From Acanthochromis polyacanthus (taxonomy: Eukaryota > Chordata > Actinopteri > Pomacentridae), in NCBI RefSeq assembly GCF_021347895.1, contig NC_067116.1, positions 39,513,677 to 39,577,676 on the forward strand: a DNA stretch of 64,000 nucleotides, given 5' to 3'. This document shows, piece by piece, positions 1-33,000 of the stretch. A program made the position numbers and the translations under genes. Each line of letters starts with the position of its first letter. Position 1 is the stretch's first letter. The notes beneath the pieces are model-generated. The model was not told the DNA's origin and ran no database searches. It saw only the letters and a program-made list of their open reading frames with translations.

Positions 1-482
1 GCCCGAACCAACTTGGCTCTGTACGAACAGTGAAAGCGGGAGCGGAGCAAGATGTTTCTTGAGAGATTTGTGAACTCACAAATATCGCGAGAAATCAACT
101 GGCTGGCAAGGTTAATATATTTCCATTTTTGCCCAAATACACTGAGAAGAACACAACAGCTTAACAAGTCAAGAGTCCAGTAAGCTGCTGCATGTTACCA
201 GGAAATAGTCTGGTCCATAACATCTGTCAGCACTGCAGCCTTTTTATACTTTGACATTTGTAAGATTGAAGAAAAAAAGAGTGTTAATTAGTGAGCTTTA
301 GTAGTTGTTTTCCCCTTTAGATACTGTTAAGCTTCTGTTTCTGCATCCATTATTAAAAGGCAGGTGTGAGAGATTTCTTAATCTAGAAAGAAAGCGAGGT
401 TCAAACCATTTCTTTCGTAGACGGATTTAGTTGTAATGAGTCAGTCATTAGTGACTTTAGTCTTTTAAAGAGCTCTTCTAAG
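1..482. other. Intergenic, no gene seen
   Basis: No reading frame with recognisable protein similarity, no splice-bounded exon and no clear repeat was found on either strand. The stretch ends where the terminal inverted repeat of the THAP element begins. Confidence 0.5.
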
Positions 483-608
483 AATAGACCCTTTAATGAC
501 CCACGTCACGAATGACGTCACAGCTTTAGCTGGAGGCAAAAGAGGCAGCCTGCGGCCGTGACCGAAAGGCGAAAGACTGAAGGACTAGGCTCTATCAACT
601 TTTCTAAA

Positions 609-824
609 ATGTCGTCCTGCTGTGTTTTTGGATGCCAGAATAGGAGGAATGACATTGGCGAACGCAAATTAAAGTTTTATAGGATTCCACCGAACACTCG
701 TGCTCAGAGGGAACGAAGACAGTTGTGGTTAAATGCACTGAGGCGAAAAGACTGGACAGAGACGATCAGCTGCAGTCAATTCCAGCATTTTCAGTACAAA
801 AAATCGCTGATATTCTATTTGTAA
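609..824 (+). pseudogene. THAP zinc-finger domain fragment of a transposase
   Basis: The frame opens with MSSCCVFGC, giving the first zinc pair in the C-x4-C spacing of THAP domains (Cys4 and Cys9). It then runs through the conserved proline region (RIPPNT) and the tryptophan-rich core (LWLNALRRKDW). These features match the N-terminal two thirds of a THAP DNA-binding domain. The second half of the C2CH site, a Cys-x2-His with a following Phe, is absent. After residue 52 the sequence passes into unrelated DNA and stops at 824. The frame is also open upstream to a GTG near 558, but ATG 609 is the natural start because THAP domains begin at the protein N-terminus. It is a broken copy. A host THAP gene exon is less likely because the fragment sits inside terminal inverted repeats. 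Confidence 0.6.
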
Positions 825-1417
825 ATAAAAAATATTCAATTCAATTCAGTTCAGCTTTATTCCAGACACTGGGTCCAAATACACACACCATAAGAACAAG
901 GACACAACAAGACACAGAAAAAAATACAATCAAAAACAATAACCCGTTAAATGTGACAAGAAATACAGGGAATATTGGACGCGCATCGCGAGGTGCATTT
1001 CCTTGAAAACGACCGTTTCGTGGATTTTATACCGACTTCAAGACATGTTTTGGACAAAATAGTTTACTGGCTTGTTTCGTCTGGATGTCCAAGGTTGGAT
1101 TATGGCCGTTTTTTGTGGAATATTTTCATCTGTGTGTAATAATGAACCCGGAAATGTGAGTCGCGCTGTGTACGCTGAAGCCGTGTATAGAGAACGAATG
1201 GATGGATATTCGTTGTTTGTCAGACAAATGTGTTTATATTACCCGCTGTGGTAATCACATCTGAAAGTGGTTTACACCGGCGGATTCATGAGAATCTAAG
1301 CTTTCCATCGGCGTTTAATGTTTATATAATCGCGTTTGCAGCCTTCGGACATTCTTTAAATTCCTATGCAAATTAGTAAGTGTACCGCCGGCGGTACACT
1401 GAAGTTTTACGGGTTAA
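795..1417 (+). mobile_element. TTAA-ended transposon unit, copy A (nested)
   Basis: This stretch, apart from an internal insertion at about 833-955, aligns closely with 11995-12502 in a dot1l intron, with scattered substitutions. The two copies share flanking sequence on neither side, so the unit moved as a block. The right end is ACGGGTTAA, preceded by the 18-bp perfect palindrome TGTACCGCCGGCGGTACA at 1381-1398. A GGGTTAA end suggests a TTAA-targeting family (piggyBac-like or Kolobok-like). No matching TTAA start is visible at the left edge, which begins near TTTTCAGTAC, so the left boundary may be a truncation. The reading frame seen in copy B is broken here by a one-base deletion near 803 and by the insertion. 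Confidence 0.6.
833..955 (-). repeat. Retroposon 3' tail inserted in copy A
   Basis: This block is present in copy A and absent from copy B. On the minus strand it reads like the 3' end of a fish non-LTR or SINE element: a T-rich stretch, then GGACCCAGTGTCTGGAATAA, then a short repeated tail (GAATT units). The tail lies at the low-coordinate side. The family is not assigned. Confidence 0.45.
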
Positions 1418-1559
1418 AAATGCTCGAGTTTGCGCTGCAAACTCCCAGCGCAAACTATATACTCCCAGTCCCGCTTGACTTCTAGCTCCGCTTTTGCCTC
1501 CAGCATAAGCCCCGCCCACAAAAACGTCACAATGTTTGTAAACAAATAAAGGGTCTATT

Positions 1560-2267
1560 AAGAGACATTTTTTAACGACAACAGCACAACTGATACATCA
1601 ATCAGCTGATGTTATCCTGATATTAGCCTGTCACAGACATTTCACTACTTCAGACACGAAAACTTTCTTTTACACGACAGCCTACAGAAAAAGATGCTCG
1701 AGATCATTTAAAATTGGTGCCGTACAGATGTAGTTTATGCAGCAGAGCGACTCCAACGTCACTGCTGATGACATTTTGTGCAGCACATGCAGCAGAGCAC
1801 GAGTCACAGCCGAGCAGACGGTGAAGAAGAGTCAAACTTCTAGCTCATTTGACCTGGAAAGTGGACGAGAGGAGAAGCAAAAAGAGTCAAAAGTCAGTTT
1901 GTTTCCAGCAGCCTTCAGTCTGTACAGAAGCTTAAAGGAACAGTGAGATTCATTAAAATGTTCTCCGACACACATATGAGTTCATACAGTCAATTCTGAC
2001 AGAGCAGCCTTTTGAAATGCTGTAAAAGTGATCTGTGATCTCTCTTTCATCTCCATTTTACATGAATTCTCACACGTAAGTAACTCATATGTCCAAATCT
2101 GACCCTCTGAAACTACACGAATAAAGAGTAGTTTTAGAAGTAGTCAAATACAGCAGATACAAAGAAGGAAAACAGCTTTTATTACTGGACCGCCAGATAT
2201 TCAGACTGTCAGGGTCATTTTAACAATCCTCACATGCCTTATTAGGAGTTTTGGTGTTGCTAAATAC
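1560..2267. other. Intergenic, no gene seen
   Basis: The longest open frame (1737-1946, plus) has no recognisable domain, no splice context and a composition typical of chance frames. Nothing else is supported here. Confidence 0.45.
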
Positions 2268-2750
2268 TTCAACCCTCGTGTTGTCTTCAGGGTCAAAAAT
2301 GACCTGAGCCTCAAAAATAGAGCAGCTTAAATGAATTTTACATGAAGAAACAACCTGTCCTGCATCACACACTTGGTGAATGTCTGGTTTTTCCTCTTCA
2401 GAAGGCAGAAAGACTGTATTTACTCGTTTTTATTACATCACGTTATAATTGTTTTCTTTACTAAATTTGAGTTTTTTTTTTATCACTATTATTGCCGCTA
2501 AACGTACTGCACAGGTGTAAACATTATTTGTTTAGCAACAGATAGTACTTCTGTATCTTAAGAAAGAAGCAGAAATGTGCAGAAAGCAGCTTAAAATGCA
2601 TTTTTGAAGGAAAACAACAGTGTACTGTAGACTGTAAAGACTGTACAATACACAGCATGGGAAAGTCATCGAATTTCAAGTTGAAACAAGGTAATTTAGG
2701 GCTTGTTTTCAATGCTATTCATCTTGAGCCAAAGACAACACTAGGGTTAA
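2268..2750. mobile_element. TTAA-ended MITE (piggyBac-like ends)
   Basis: The left end reads AACCCTCGTGTTGTCTT from 2271. The right end (about 2734-2750) is its reverse complement with one mismatch and finishes in AGGGTTAA. The left TTAA appears mutated to TTCAA. Next to the left arm is the stem GGTCAAAAATGACC at 2291-2304, a feature I associate with short fish elements that start TTAACCCTCGTGTTGTC. No coding capacity is visible in the 483 bp, so it would depend on a transposase supplied elsewhere. Confidence 0.6.
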
Positions 2751-3995
2751 GAATTTAATCAGACCAATGCCAATATAACCTATAGATATATACAGTATGC
2801 AGTTAATGTGCGTAATCTAAATGTATTTGGGCTCTCTGACTGATAAACGTTGACCACACATGCAGAATAAACCTTTACAATCAAACAAATACAATTAAAA
2901 TTCCTGTAAATCAGCTAAAATTAATCAGATTTCACGTTGTTGATTCAACATCTAAACCAACCAGGTGAGACGTTTCCCATCATGACTTTGAATGAACCTT
3001 ACGTCTTCCAAACAGTTCGTTAAATTCATAAACAACAAACCCTGCAATCATTTTAACTTCTACCTAATCTGCCTTAAAAATTCAGCATGGCTCGAGTTCT
3101 TTGACAGCAACGGTAATATTTCTTCTTTGTGGGTGCTAATTATTCTGTCCACACCAAAACAAACAGATCATTCATGTTTGTCTCTGTGAGGAACAGCTTC
3201 TATAAACTAAGCAGCATTTAGACGAACTTCAGGGCCGTGATAAGAGCTGAAAGCGGAAGTTTTATTCAGAGCAGGTTCTCCAAACGAATGCGCTCAGGTT
3301 ATCTGCCGTCATTCACACAAGAAGACGGGGAGTCGCTGAACGAAATCTTGTTCTCAGGAAGCAGAAGTCTGATTCTTTTCAAAGAGCCATCACTCCCCTC
3401 ACTATTCTCACAGCTGCCGTCGTGTTTTGCAGACAGTCAAGGTCTCGGAGCTGTTTAGCGGCCGTCTATCCCAAGAGATAAAGCCGAGGTGGATACTTGT
3501 ACATCACAAATCTTTAGTGAAGAATGACAGGAATTGTCCTGTGTGTTCTCTAATAGCTACAATTTATTATCAGCGCAGTGTTTGGAGAACATTTCTTGGC
3601 AGGTACTCATGCCTACTTCTTACAGGCAGCATATATTTCAATCTATTACAACACTTTAAAAACACTTATTTGGGCATAGTTCTCCTCTATTAGTGGTCGT
3701 CTCTGTTATCATTGTTTACATGCTGTTTTCTGTTGGGCTAACTCAACCCCAATGGTGCCTTATAAATGGATCCAGGTGCAAAGCTTCACTCTCCAGGCTT
3801 GTTAGGAGCTTTTCTCTGAGATAATACAAGCATTTTGGAACAAAACAAGGTCACCCTTCTAGGAACTGTAATATCAGGAGGCTTTCTCACAAACAAATAT
3901 TCATTTTAATTAAGCTCCACTAGCTACATCAGCATGAGGCATTTTAATGCTCAAAATGCATCAAATTAAAGCTCATTCTGACCAGTTTTGACATG
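2751..3995. other. Intergenic, no gene seen
   Basis: Several short open frames occur (2992-3189, 3237-3458, 3427-3693, all plus), but none has a recognisable motif or credible exon borders. No tandem repeat or inverted-repeat element was identified. Confidence 0.45.
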
Positions 3996-4077
3996 TACAC
4001 CCGCTGTCAAAAGTTTTAGGACACTTTCTCATTCAAATAAAGTAGAACCTGTCCTACAACTTTTGACAGGGGGTGTA
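3996..4077. mobile_element. 82-bp Tc1/mariner-like MITE, copy 1
   Basis: The block starts TACACCCGCTGTCAAAAGTT and ends with AACTTTTGACAGGGGGTGTA, so its own two ends are inverted repeats about 20-30 bp long with almost no interior. The terminal TA fits the TA target preference of Tc1/mariner elements. An inverted copy of the same length lies at 4455-4536. Confidence 0.65.
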
Positions 4078-4454
4078 TCTACCAAATTTGGTACACATAT
4101 GCAGCACATCAGGCTGAACAAAAAAGTCAGTGACAGCAACATTCCAAACCGAACAGGAAGTGAGCTATAATGTCAGATTTTGCCCATTTTTCATTTTTTT
4201 CTAGAGCGAACTCCTCCTCAGGGGAAACTCCAATTCACCTCAAATTCAGCCAGTACATACAGGAGGCCTTAATGATCCAAAGTTATTTAAATCTTTTTCC
4301 AAAGTCAAAGGGCGTGTCCGTGGCGGCCTCTGGAATTTTGATCCTTTGCCATGAAATTTCAAATGCTGTGTAAATGCCGTGAACATGCTCCAATCTGCCT
4401 GAAACTTTACATGTATGATCAGAGTCCTGCCCTGATCACATCCATATGATGAAA
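4078..4454. repeat. Spacer between two MITEs, probably a dispersed repeat
   Basis: This 377-bp interval has no coding signal. The motif TTTGGTACACATATGCAGCA near 4088 resembles a dispersed non-coding sequence I associate with fish genomes, but I cannot assign it to a family. The two flanking MITEs face each other in opposite orientation. Confidence 0.3.
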
Positions 4455-4536
4455 TACACCCCCTGTCAAAGGTTGTAGGACAGGTTCTACTTTATTTGAA
4501 TGAGACAGTGTCCTTAAACTTTTGACAGGGGGTGTA
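4455..4536. mobile_element. 82-bp Tc1/mariner-like MITE, copy 2 (inverted)
   Basis: This is the reverse complement of the block at 3996-4077 with a few substitutions and exactly the same length. It starts TACACCCCCTGTCAAAGGTT and ends TTTTGACAGGGGGTGTA. Both copies are bounded by TA. Confidence 0.65.
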
Positions 4537-4853
4537 GTGTACATTTGTTTCTTCATAATTACAGGTATTATTTTCTGAGTATTGTACCTAAAGAAAATTA
4601 GAAAAAACAAAAAAGAATACAAATATAGAGAATAATGAACACATATGTAGAAAAAACATATAGAATAATATTTAAAAAAGAAGACTGATGATTTCTGTGA
4701 CAGTTGGTTTAAAAGGGTTAAGGCAGGAAGGGATTATTTATAGGTAAACAAACATAAATATGTAAGTCTGACACACAGAGTTGATTTTGAGCTTTACGGA
4801 AAACAACAAAAAGTCACGGAAAATTAATTCAATATTATAGGAAACATTTTTTT

Positions 4854-4859
4854 TTTATT
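4854..4859 (-). terminator. Candidate distal polyadenylation signal for dot1l
   Basis: TTTATT on the plus strand gives AATAAA on the minus strand. It would imply a 3' UTR of about 4.5 kb. The hexamer is common by chance in AT-rich DNA, so support is weak. Confidence 0.15.
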
Positions 4860-7800
4860 AATGATCATAAAACGCAGAAAAAAAACATTAATTCCATTTG
4901 TTTCATTATAACATCTTAGGATAAAAGCACCAACATCAAACAGTAACAAGTTTTCCATGAAAAACCCAGGGCCTTTTGGAAAGTAGGTTTGCCATTATTG
5001 CACCTCAAACCTGCCCTGGCTTCACCAATCAGAGATCTACTGTACACATACTGTCGGTCACATCTGCCCCTTTAACATCCCCGCACAATGAAGGAGGTGT
5101 TTATAAAGGACAGCGGACCTCCTTAGATACACAAATCTAGACAGAGGCATTTGTGAGATGAGGAAGATGCTGAAAGTCGTAGCCATTTCACAGCTTCTCG
5201 AGATCAGATCGACTCATAAAGCTTCACTGAAGAGGCCCGATGTATGTGCCAGTAGGAGCGAATCTAAGGAGACGTGACAAAATTTTTCACCTTGAAATAA
5301 GCTTACTGAGGGGTGATCCTGGTCCTGAGTTGGAGGAGAGGGACTTCATCATGCCACAAGATGGTTAATGAATGCGACATGCAGTAGCTGATAGAAAAAT
5401 TGTTAAAATCATTGCAAGCAATCTGGGAAGTTCCTGAGTTAAGACCTTTGGCAGGATTTAGAGTAAACAGCCTCGACTGCAAAGCTCTCACAGATTATCT
5501 ACCAATATTGTACCAGGACGCAGTATGCCGGAGAGAACTGCATAGAAGCTCTGAATTCAAATCATGCTCGTACACCAAAGGACCGTTAATGACAAAATCC
5601 CTTTGACTGATCCCAGAAGCAAATAGAAAAGGAGTTTCCACAAAGCACTCGTACTTGCACATACACCGCAACGTGCCTCCAGATTAGAGAAAGTTCCAAA
5701 GGTTAAACTGGACCATCAGAAAAGCCACCAGGCGAGCTTGTGTTTGGAAACTATAAAACCCTGCAGCACAACAGGAGAAGAGTAGTATTTATCAATAGCT
5801 GCAATTTCCTTGTTTAAAGTGAAGGAGAGCACCGTGCTGTCTGTCTGACTAGTAGTATTAAAAACTGACAGGAATCTGAAGACACAGTCAAAAGCATAAC
5901 ATGGAACTGAAATTGTATCAAACACCAAGAATAAGAAATCAAAACAGCATCAACAGTAATTACAAAATACCTCTCAGTGCTGGTAACAAATGGACTAGTC
6001 TCTAATTACGCTCTAAAATGACTTTTCTTCTTTTTTTTTTCCACTTGAACACTCACAGACGGAGTGCACAGGACAGGAGTTTTCACTATAAAGCTTTGAT
6101 TATTAGTCTAATCTTCCCTTAGATATGCACCGGCAAGTGGAAAAAATACAAGCACGCACACAAACTGAGCTTAAGTGTATTCCCACTACCAGAGAAAAAA
6201 AGGAAGCTTGGCTGCTCGCACTCACACACACTAAGACGAGTGTTTCACATCAGCATGTCTCCTGCAGTTACACAATACGCGCACGTGACGAGGTTCGGCC
6301 TCGTTAGTGAGACATCTAAGGACAGACAGTGTGTGTAACGACGCGTAGTTCAGTATGCACCACTGGAGATCTAACTTGTAAAATGTGAAGTGCCGTTGTT
6401 TGGAAACAGAAGCACCATTTTTCTTGCAGGATCTGGGTTGGTAAATTAAAAAAAAACAAAAAACGAAACAAGCAGAAACAAAGACGTGGAAACATCTGGT
6501 AAAAGTGATAACAGTTCTAGTGCTGAAATCTAGTTGTGTTCGAGTCACAGCACCTCTGCGTGTTAAAAAACACACAGCTTCTGAGTTTCTACATGGGGTG
6601 TGTGTATATCACAAGGATTCAGGTGCTGTTGTGGTGTTCCGCGTCGTCTATTAAGGTCCTGTGGTGGCAATGCTTTGCTCTGCTCGGCTTCTAGCCTCCT
6701 GTTTAACAGGTTGGATTTAAGGGTCACAATGCCAGCACCAAAACACCCCTTCTCACTTATATATATACTCATATATATTTATATATATTTATATATATAG
6801 ACTGTATATAGATACATATTTTATATACCTTTTTGTTTATGATGAAGACGTACAATGAAAAACAATAAAACTTATGTACAAAAACAGTGTGTCTTGTTCA
6901 CGAACAGATGAGCGGCTCACTCTGAGAGCAGAGCCGGCTGACGTATGTCTAAAACTGCTGCTTGAGAAACATCAACATGAGGCCCTCATACCTATTTACT
7001 CAAACTATGAGCCAGCTGTTGGAGAGCATTTCCATCGAAACGTGGTGTCTACAGTTGTACACTAGGCATCGAAAGAACGAGACAATAGCATATTAAATAT
7101 GAGAAAAGGAAAAGCCCAAAAATGGCTTTACAAATGTCCCTGTGTAAAGCACCAAGTATTCGACTTGTTTTCGATGTTTTCATTATAGAATAAATAAGGT
7201 CAGGCACAGTCCAAACTTAGCACCATTGTTTTCAGACTGTGAGTCAAGTACACACACTATTGCATTCTACAATCTCAACACAATTTAGGATTTAAAAAAA
7301 AAAAAAAGCAAAAACAAAAAACAAATACCAAGGCAAATGGAGAGACTGACAGCATAAATATAATAATCTAAATTATCCACAACTATACAGTCAGAGAATG
7401 AATCACATTCACAGTACAAACATTGTTTACAAAAAATTACACAATTAAAAAGCAAACAAAAAGGTGTGAAGAGAGTCCAGTAGTTTGTTGTGGTTATGGT
7501 TCATTACGTTCTTCCCAGTGTGTGAGGATTTGCATGCATGACTGTGTATGTGTGCGTGTTTGTGTCAACTAAATGCAGGAAAATTTCACATACACGTGTG
7601 TGTCCACATTGGCTTAAACCTGCATTTCCCAACAGCAAAGACAAATATGAATAATTTCAGCTTAAGAAGACTAAAAATTCTGCTGTCAGAGTATTTCGGC
7701 TGCGGGCCCGGTAGTAGTGTGATTTACCAAACTGACAGAGGAAGAGAATGTTAATAAATACAGAATCTAGTTGAATTTTTTTGTTGATTCACTGTAAAGT

Positions 7801-8811
7801 TCTTCTACACCTGCTTTGTTAAACTTTAACAACAACGTCTACACAGAGCACCATTTCATAAATTAATTTAATTCGGGGGATATTAAAAAAAAAAAAAAAA
7901 GATGCACCCAGCTCTGCTCAGGATAACTGGCACCCCTGAAAATGTTATTAATTCACTTTATTCTCACAATTAGGCTGACATGAAAACATTCCTATGTAAT
8001 GATGTCCTGTATTCTTTTTCCTTTGGTGAACTGATTCAGAGAATGTAAAATATGTTGGATCACCAACATAAAACGCAAAAAGTTTTAACATTTGAAGAAA
8101 ACATTCACTGATGAGTTAAATATTTGAGCACTGAAACACTCTACAGTTCAAGATTTAGATGAAAACTGAATTGTTAGTAGCAAAGGAAAGGAGACACTGG
8201 ATTGTGAGCCAAGACCAGGCAGAACAAGCTAAAGAAAAACAAATCTGATTTATGTATTTTTCATTTCTTAAATATGAAAATAAAGCAAATTACAAACAAA
8301 ACAGGGGTGTCAACTAACCAGTCAGGACATGGACATATTCTGCTACAAGAGTGACGAAACCTTACAATCCAGTGTGAAGTTAGATACTGAGTTCCTCATT
8401 TAGTTTCATGGTCAAACGTGTTGCAACAAATATCGAATTTCACCGAGGGACGAAAACAGAGATAAGGCGGCATGCATGTAGAAGGAAAGGACACACACAC
8501 AGCCATCAGAGGAAACGTGACACCTGATGAGATTCAGCTCAAAAAGGTGCACCGTGTGCTTCGCTTTCGTGTCAAATGAGAAATTAAACAATCAAATTTT
8601 ATGAAATAATTTTTGCTGAACACTAGTTGGCATAACAAAATAAAAAAAATCATGTTGCAGAGCACCGTAAAGTTAGACATGATATGATAATTCAGTTCAT
8701 TCAGTGCCAGACGAAAGCCAGATTGTAAAAATTCTGAAGCAAGATTTTAATGTCACACATAAACATGACCAGCACTGATGAATTCTGCTCAAGGTGACCA
8801 TAGTGGTGGTT

Positions 8812-8819
<8 letters not shown>

Positions 8820-8864
<45 letters not shown>
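8820..8864. repeat. GT/AC dinucleotide microsatellite
   Basis: An uninterrupted run of about 22 GT units lies here, followed by shorter GT runs to about 8893. It probably falls in the dot1l 3' UTR or just beyond it. Confidence 0.95.
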
Positions 8865-8867
<3 letters not shown>

Positions 8868-9001
8868 AGGGTGTGTGTTCATGTGTGTGTGTAAAGATCC
8901 CAGTACAGAAGCCGGTCTTGGAGGCGGTTGGGTAGTGCAGACGGTTTGAAGCACCAGTGAATGAGGAGAGTGCCTTGGTCCACACCTGGACATTTGCATA
9001 G

Positions 9002-9007
9002 TTTATT
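9002..9007 (-). terminator. Candidate proximal polyadenylation signal for dot1l
   Basis: AATAAA on the minus strand, about 330 nt after the dot1l stop codon, would define a short 3' UTR. No cDNA evidence is available, so use of this site is inference. Confidence 0.25.
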
Positions 9008-9334
9008 TAATGTTGAGGTAGCTTTCATCAATTACCTGAAACATTCAAAGACAAGAAAAGACACCATGAGTGATTCGAAAGCTTCCAGATTTAACACAGT
9101 AGCAGCACAGAACATCCTGACACTTTTAAAACAGTTTTATTCTTTAGATCTAAAACCCAAACAATCTTACCTTGTTCAATCTGAACAACAGCTTGCAGAA
9201 GCACAGGGAAAACAGGTATCCTGTCTCTCTCACTCCCTACCAGTCTCTCTTTCTCCCTCATTCTCTCCCTCTATCCACCCCCTGATTGCCCTCCACCCTC
9301 TCCATTCTCCCCTCTTTCCCCATCACCCCAAACC

Positions 9335-31800
<22,466 letters not shown>

Positions 31801-32254
31801 GTTCACAGATGTGGATCCTTTTTACACGGAATTAATGGTCTCATATTTTACCCAAAGTTTACTTCTTTTTCATGTGTGACCCAAAACTAAGTTCTGTAAA
31901 ATATTTTTGGCTGAATTTGAGAATTGAATTTTTCAGTACAGTTTCTTTCTTCTTCTTCGTCTTTTTATTTTTTTGTATTTGAAATCTTAAGTAAACCCAG
32001 AAACCCAGTTAAGATTTCAATATCTCCAAGGGCAAATAAGATAAGACAGAAGTTTGTTCGTGGCAATAAATTTTTTCTGCCAGTTATTGCTCAGAAAATA
32101 AAATTACATAACAAGACAATGGAGGCATTGCCTAACAGAGTAAAGCAATGAGATATAAGTATGATGTATTTGTGAAAATAAAAAATAAGCAAGGTAAAAG
32201 AAGACAAGGATAAAATAGCAACAAGCAATACTGGCAGTGATACTGAGGTAGTAA
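31801..32254. other. Intergenic, no gene seen
   Basis: AT-rich sequence without a recognisable gene or element, lying between the dot1l promoter and a minisatellite. Confidence 0.5.
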
Positions 32255-32665
32255 AGTAACATATTACACATGATGTAGAAATATTGCACATGAAATTGCA
32301 TTATTACACATATGGAACATTACACATGAAATTGAAATATTGTACATAATATTGAAATATTACACATGATAAAGAAATATTGCACCTGGAAAATCTAACA
32401 TATCATTACATGTTGTGCATGAAAAGGAAATATTGTATAATGAATCCGAACATTTTACATTATAATGAAACATTAAACATGATGTAGAAATATTGCTCAT
32501 AAAACTGTATTATTGCACACAATTACAGAATATTGCACATTAAATTAGAATATTGTACATCATAATTAAATATTACACACGATAATTGAATATTGCACTT
32601 AAAATTTAATTATTGCACATTAAAAATGAAACATTACACATTACATTGACATAATGTACATGAAT
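32255..32665. repeat. AT-rich minisatellite with 20-bp period
   Basis: About twenty diverged units follow the pattern ATATTGCACATGAAATTGAA, with ATATTRYACAT at the head of nearly every unit. The spacing stays at 19-20 bp over about 410 bp, with one irregular stretch near 32390-32430. Confidence 0.8.
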
Positions 32666-32760
32666 GTCATGCATGATATAGTTAGGTGTTCGTTTTTGAC
32701 ATATTTAAATATATTTTAAATGAATAAGCATTTTTCTTAAGTGGGGCATCTTATCCCCTC

Positions 32761-33000
32761 TACACTGTAAGAAATTAACATTTTTAAACAGTATTTAACT
32801 TTTTTTTTTAACAATTTAGTGTTATTTTACAGATTTTCAGTGTTTTTAAATTACAGATAATTAGTAAAATAACAGCAAGAGCATTAATTTAAATGTTTAC
32901 TGTAAAAAATATTAAAAAGGGTTTCAACTGTAAAAATTGTCCACATCAAAAATCTGCATTTTTACAAACAGTAATTAGTTTTTCACACCGTTTTGATGTA
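32761..33000 (-). repeat. AT-rich element sharing units with 58450-59280
   Basis: The block begins TACACTGTAAGAAATTAACA. Its reverse complement resembles the units at 58.4-59.3 kb: TTTGTAAAAATGCAGATTTT followed by GATGTGGACA, later TAATTATCTGTAATTTAA, ending in ACAGTGTA. It is therefore a single diverged copy in opposite orientation. Confidence 0.5.

Larger units (their letters stand above)
483..1559 (+). mobile_element. DNA transposon with THAP exon, nested insertion inside
   Basis: Both ends carry matching inverted sequences. AATAGACCCTTT at 483-494 is mirrored at 1548-1559, and GCTGGAGGCAAAAG at 529-542 is mirrored exactly at 1491-1504. Between the two blocks the arms diverge, but both contain GACGT motifs, including a full TGACGTCA near 514. 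Just inside the left arm is a plus-strand THAP-type coding start at 609. The element is short and clearly non-autonomous. Most of its interior (about 795-1417) is a second unit that also occurs alone inside dot1l. THAP domains occur in several eukaryotic transposase families (P-like, Kolobok-like, ISL2EU-like); I cannot decide which one from this fragment. Target-site duplication is unclear, possibly TA. Confidence 0.6.
4537..9334. other. Non-coding; probably includes the dot1l 3' UTR
   Basis: No coding exon was found. The part adjoining 9335 follows the dot1l stop codon on the minus strand and so must contain its 3' UTR, but the polyadenylation site is not settled: candidate AATAAA signals (minus) lie near the stop (9002-9007) and far from it (4854-4859). 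The region also holds an AT-rich run of TATATA units at about 6760-6830 and a GT microsatellite at about 8820-8864. Just beyond the stop (about 9215-9340) the plus strand is almost pure pyrimidine, which would be purine-rich in the transcript. Confidence 0.4.

Noticed and set aside
1737..1946. Plus-strand frame beginning MQQSDSNVT
   Set aside because: Its Cys pair looked like a zinc finger start, but no second pair follows and there is no exon context.
8697..8999. Minus-strand frames rich in His-Thr repeats
   Set aside because: They are translations of the GT microsatellite, not proteins.
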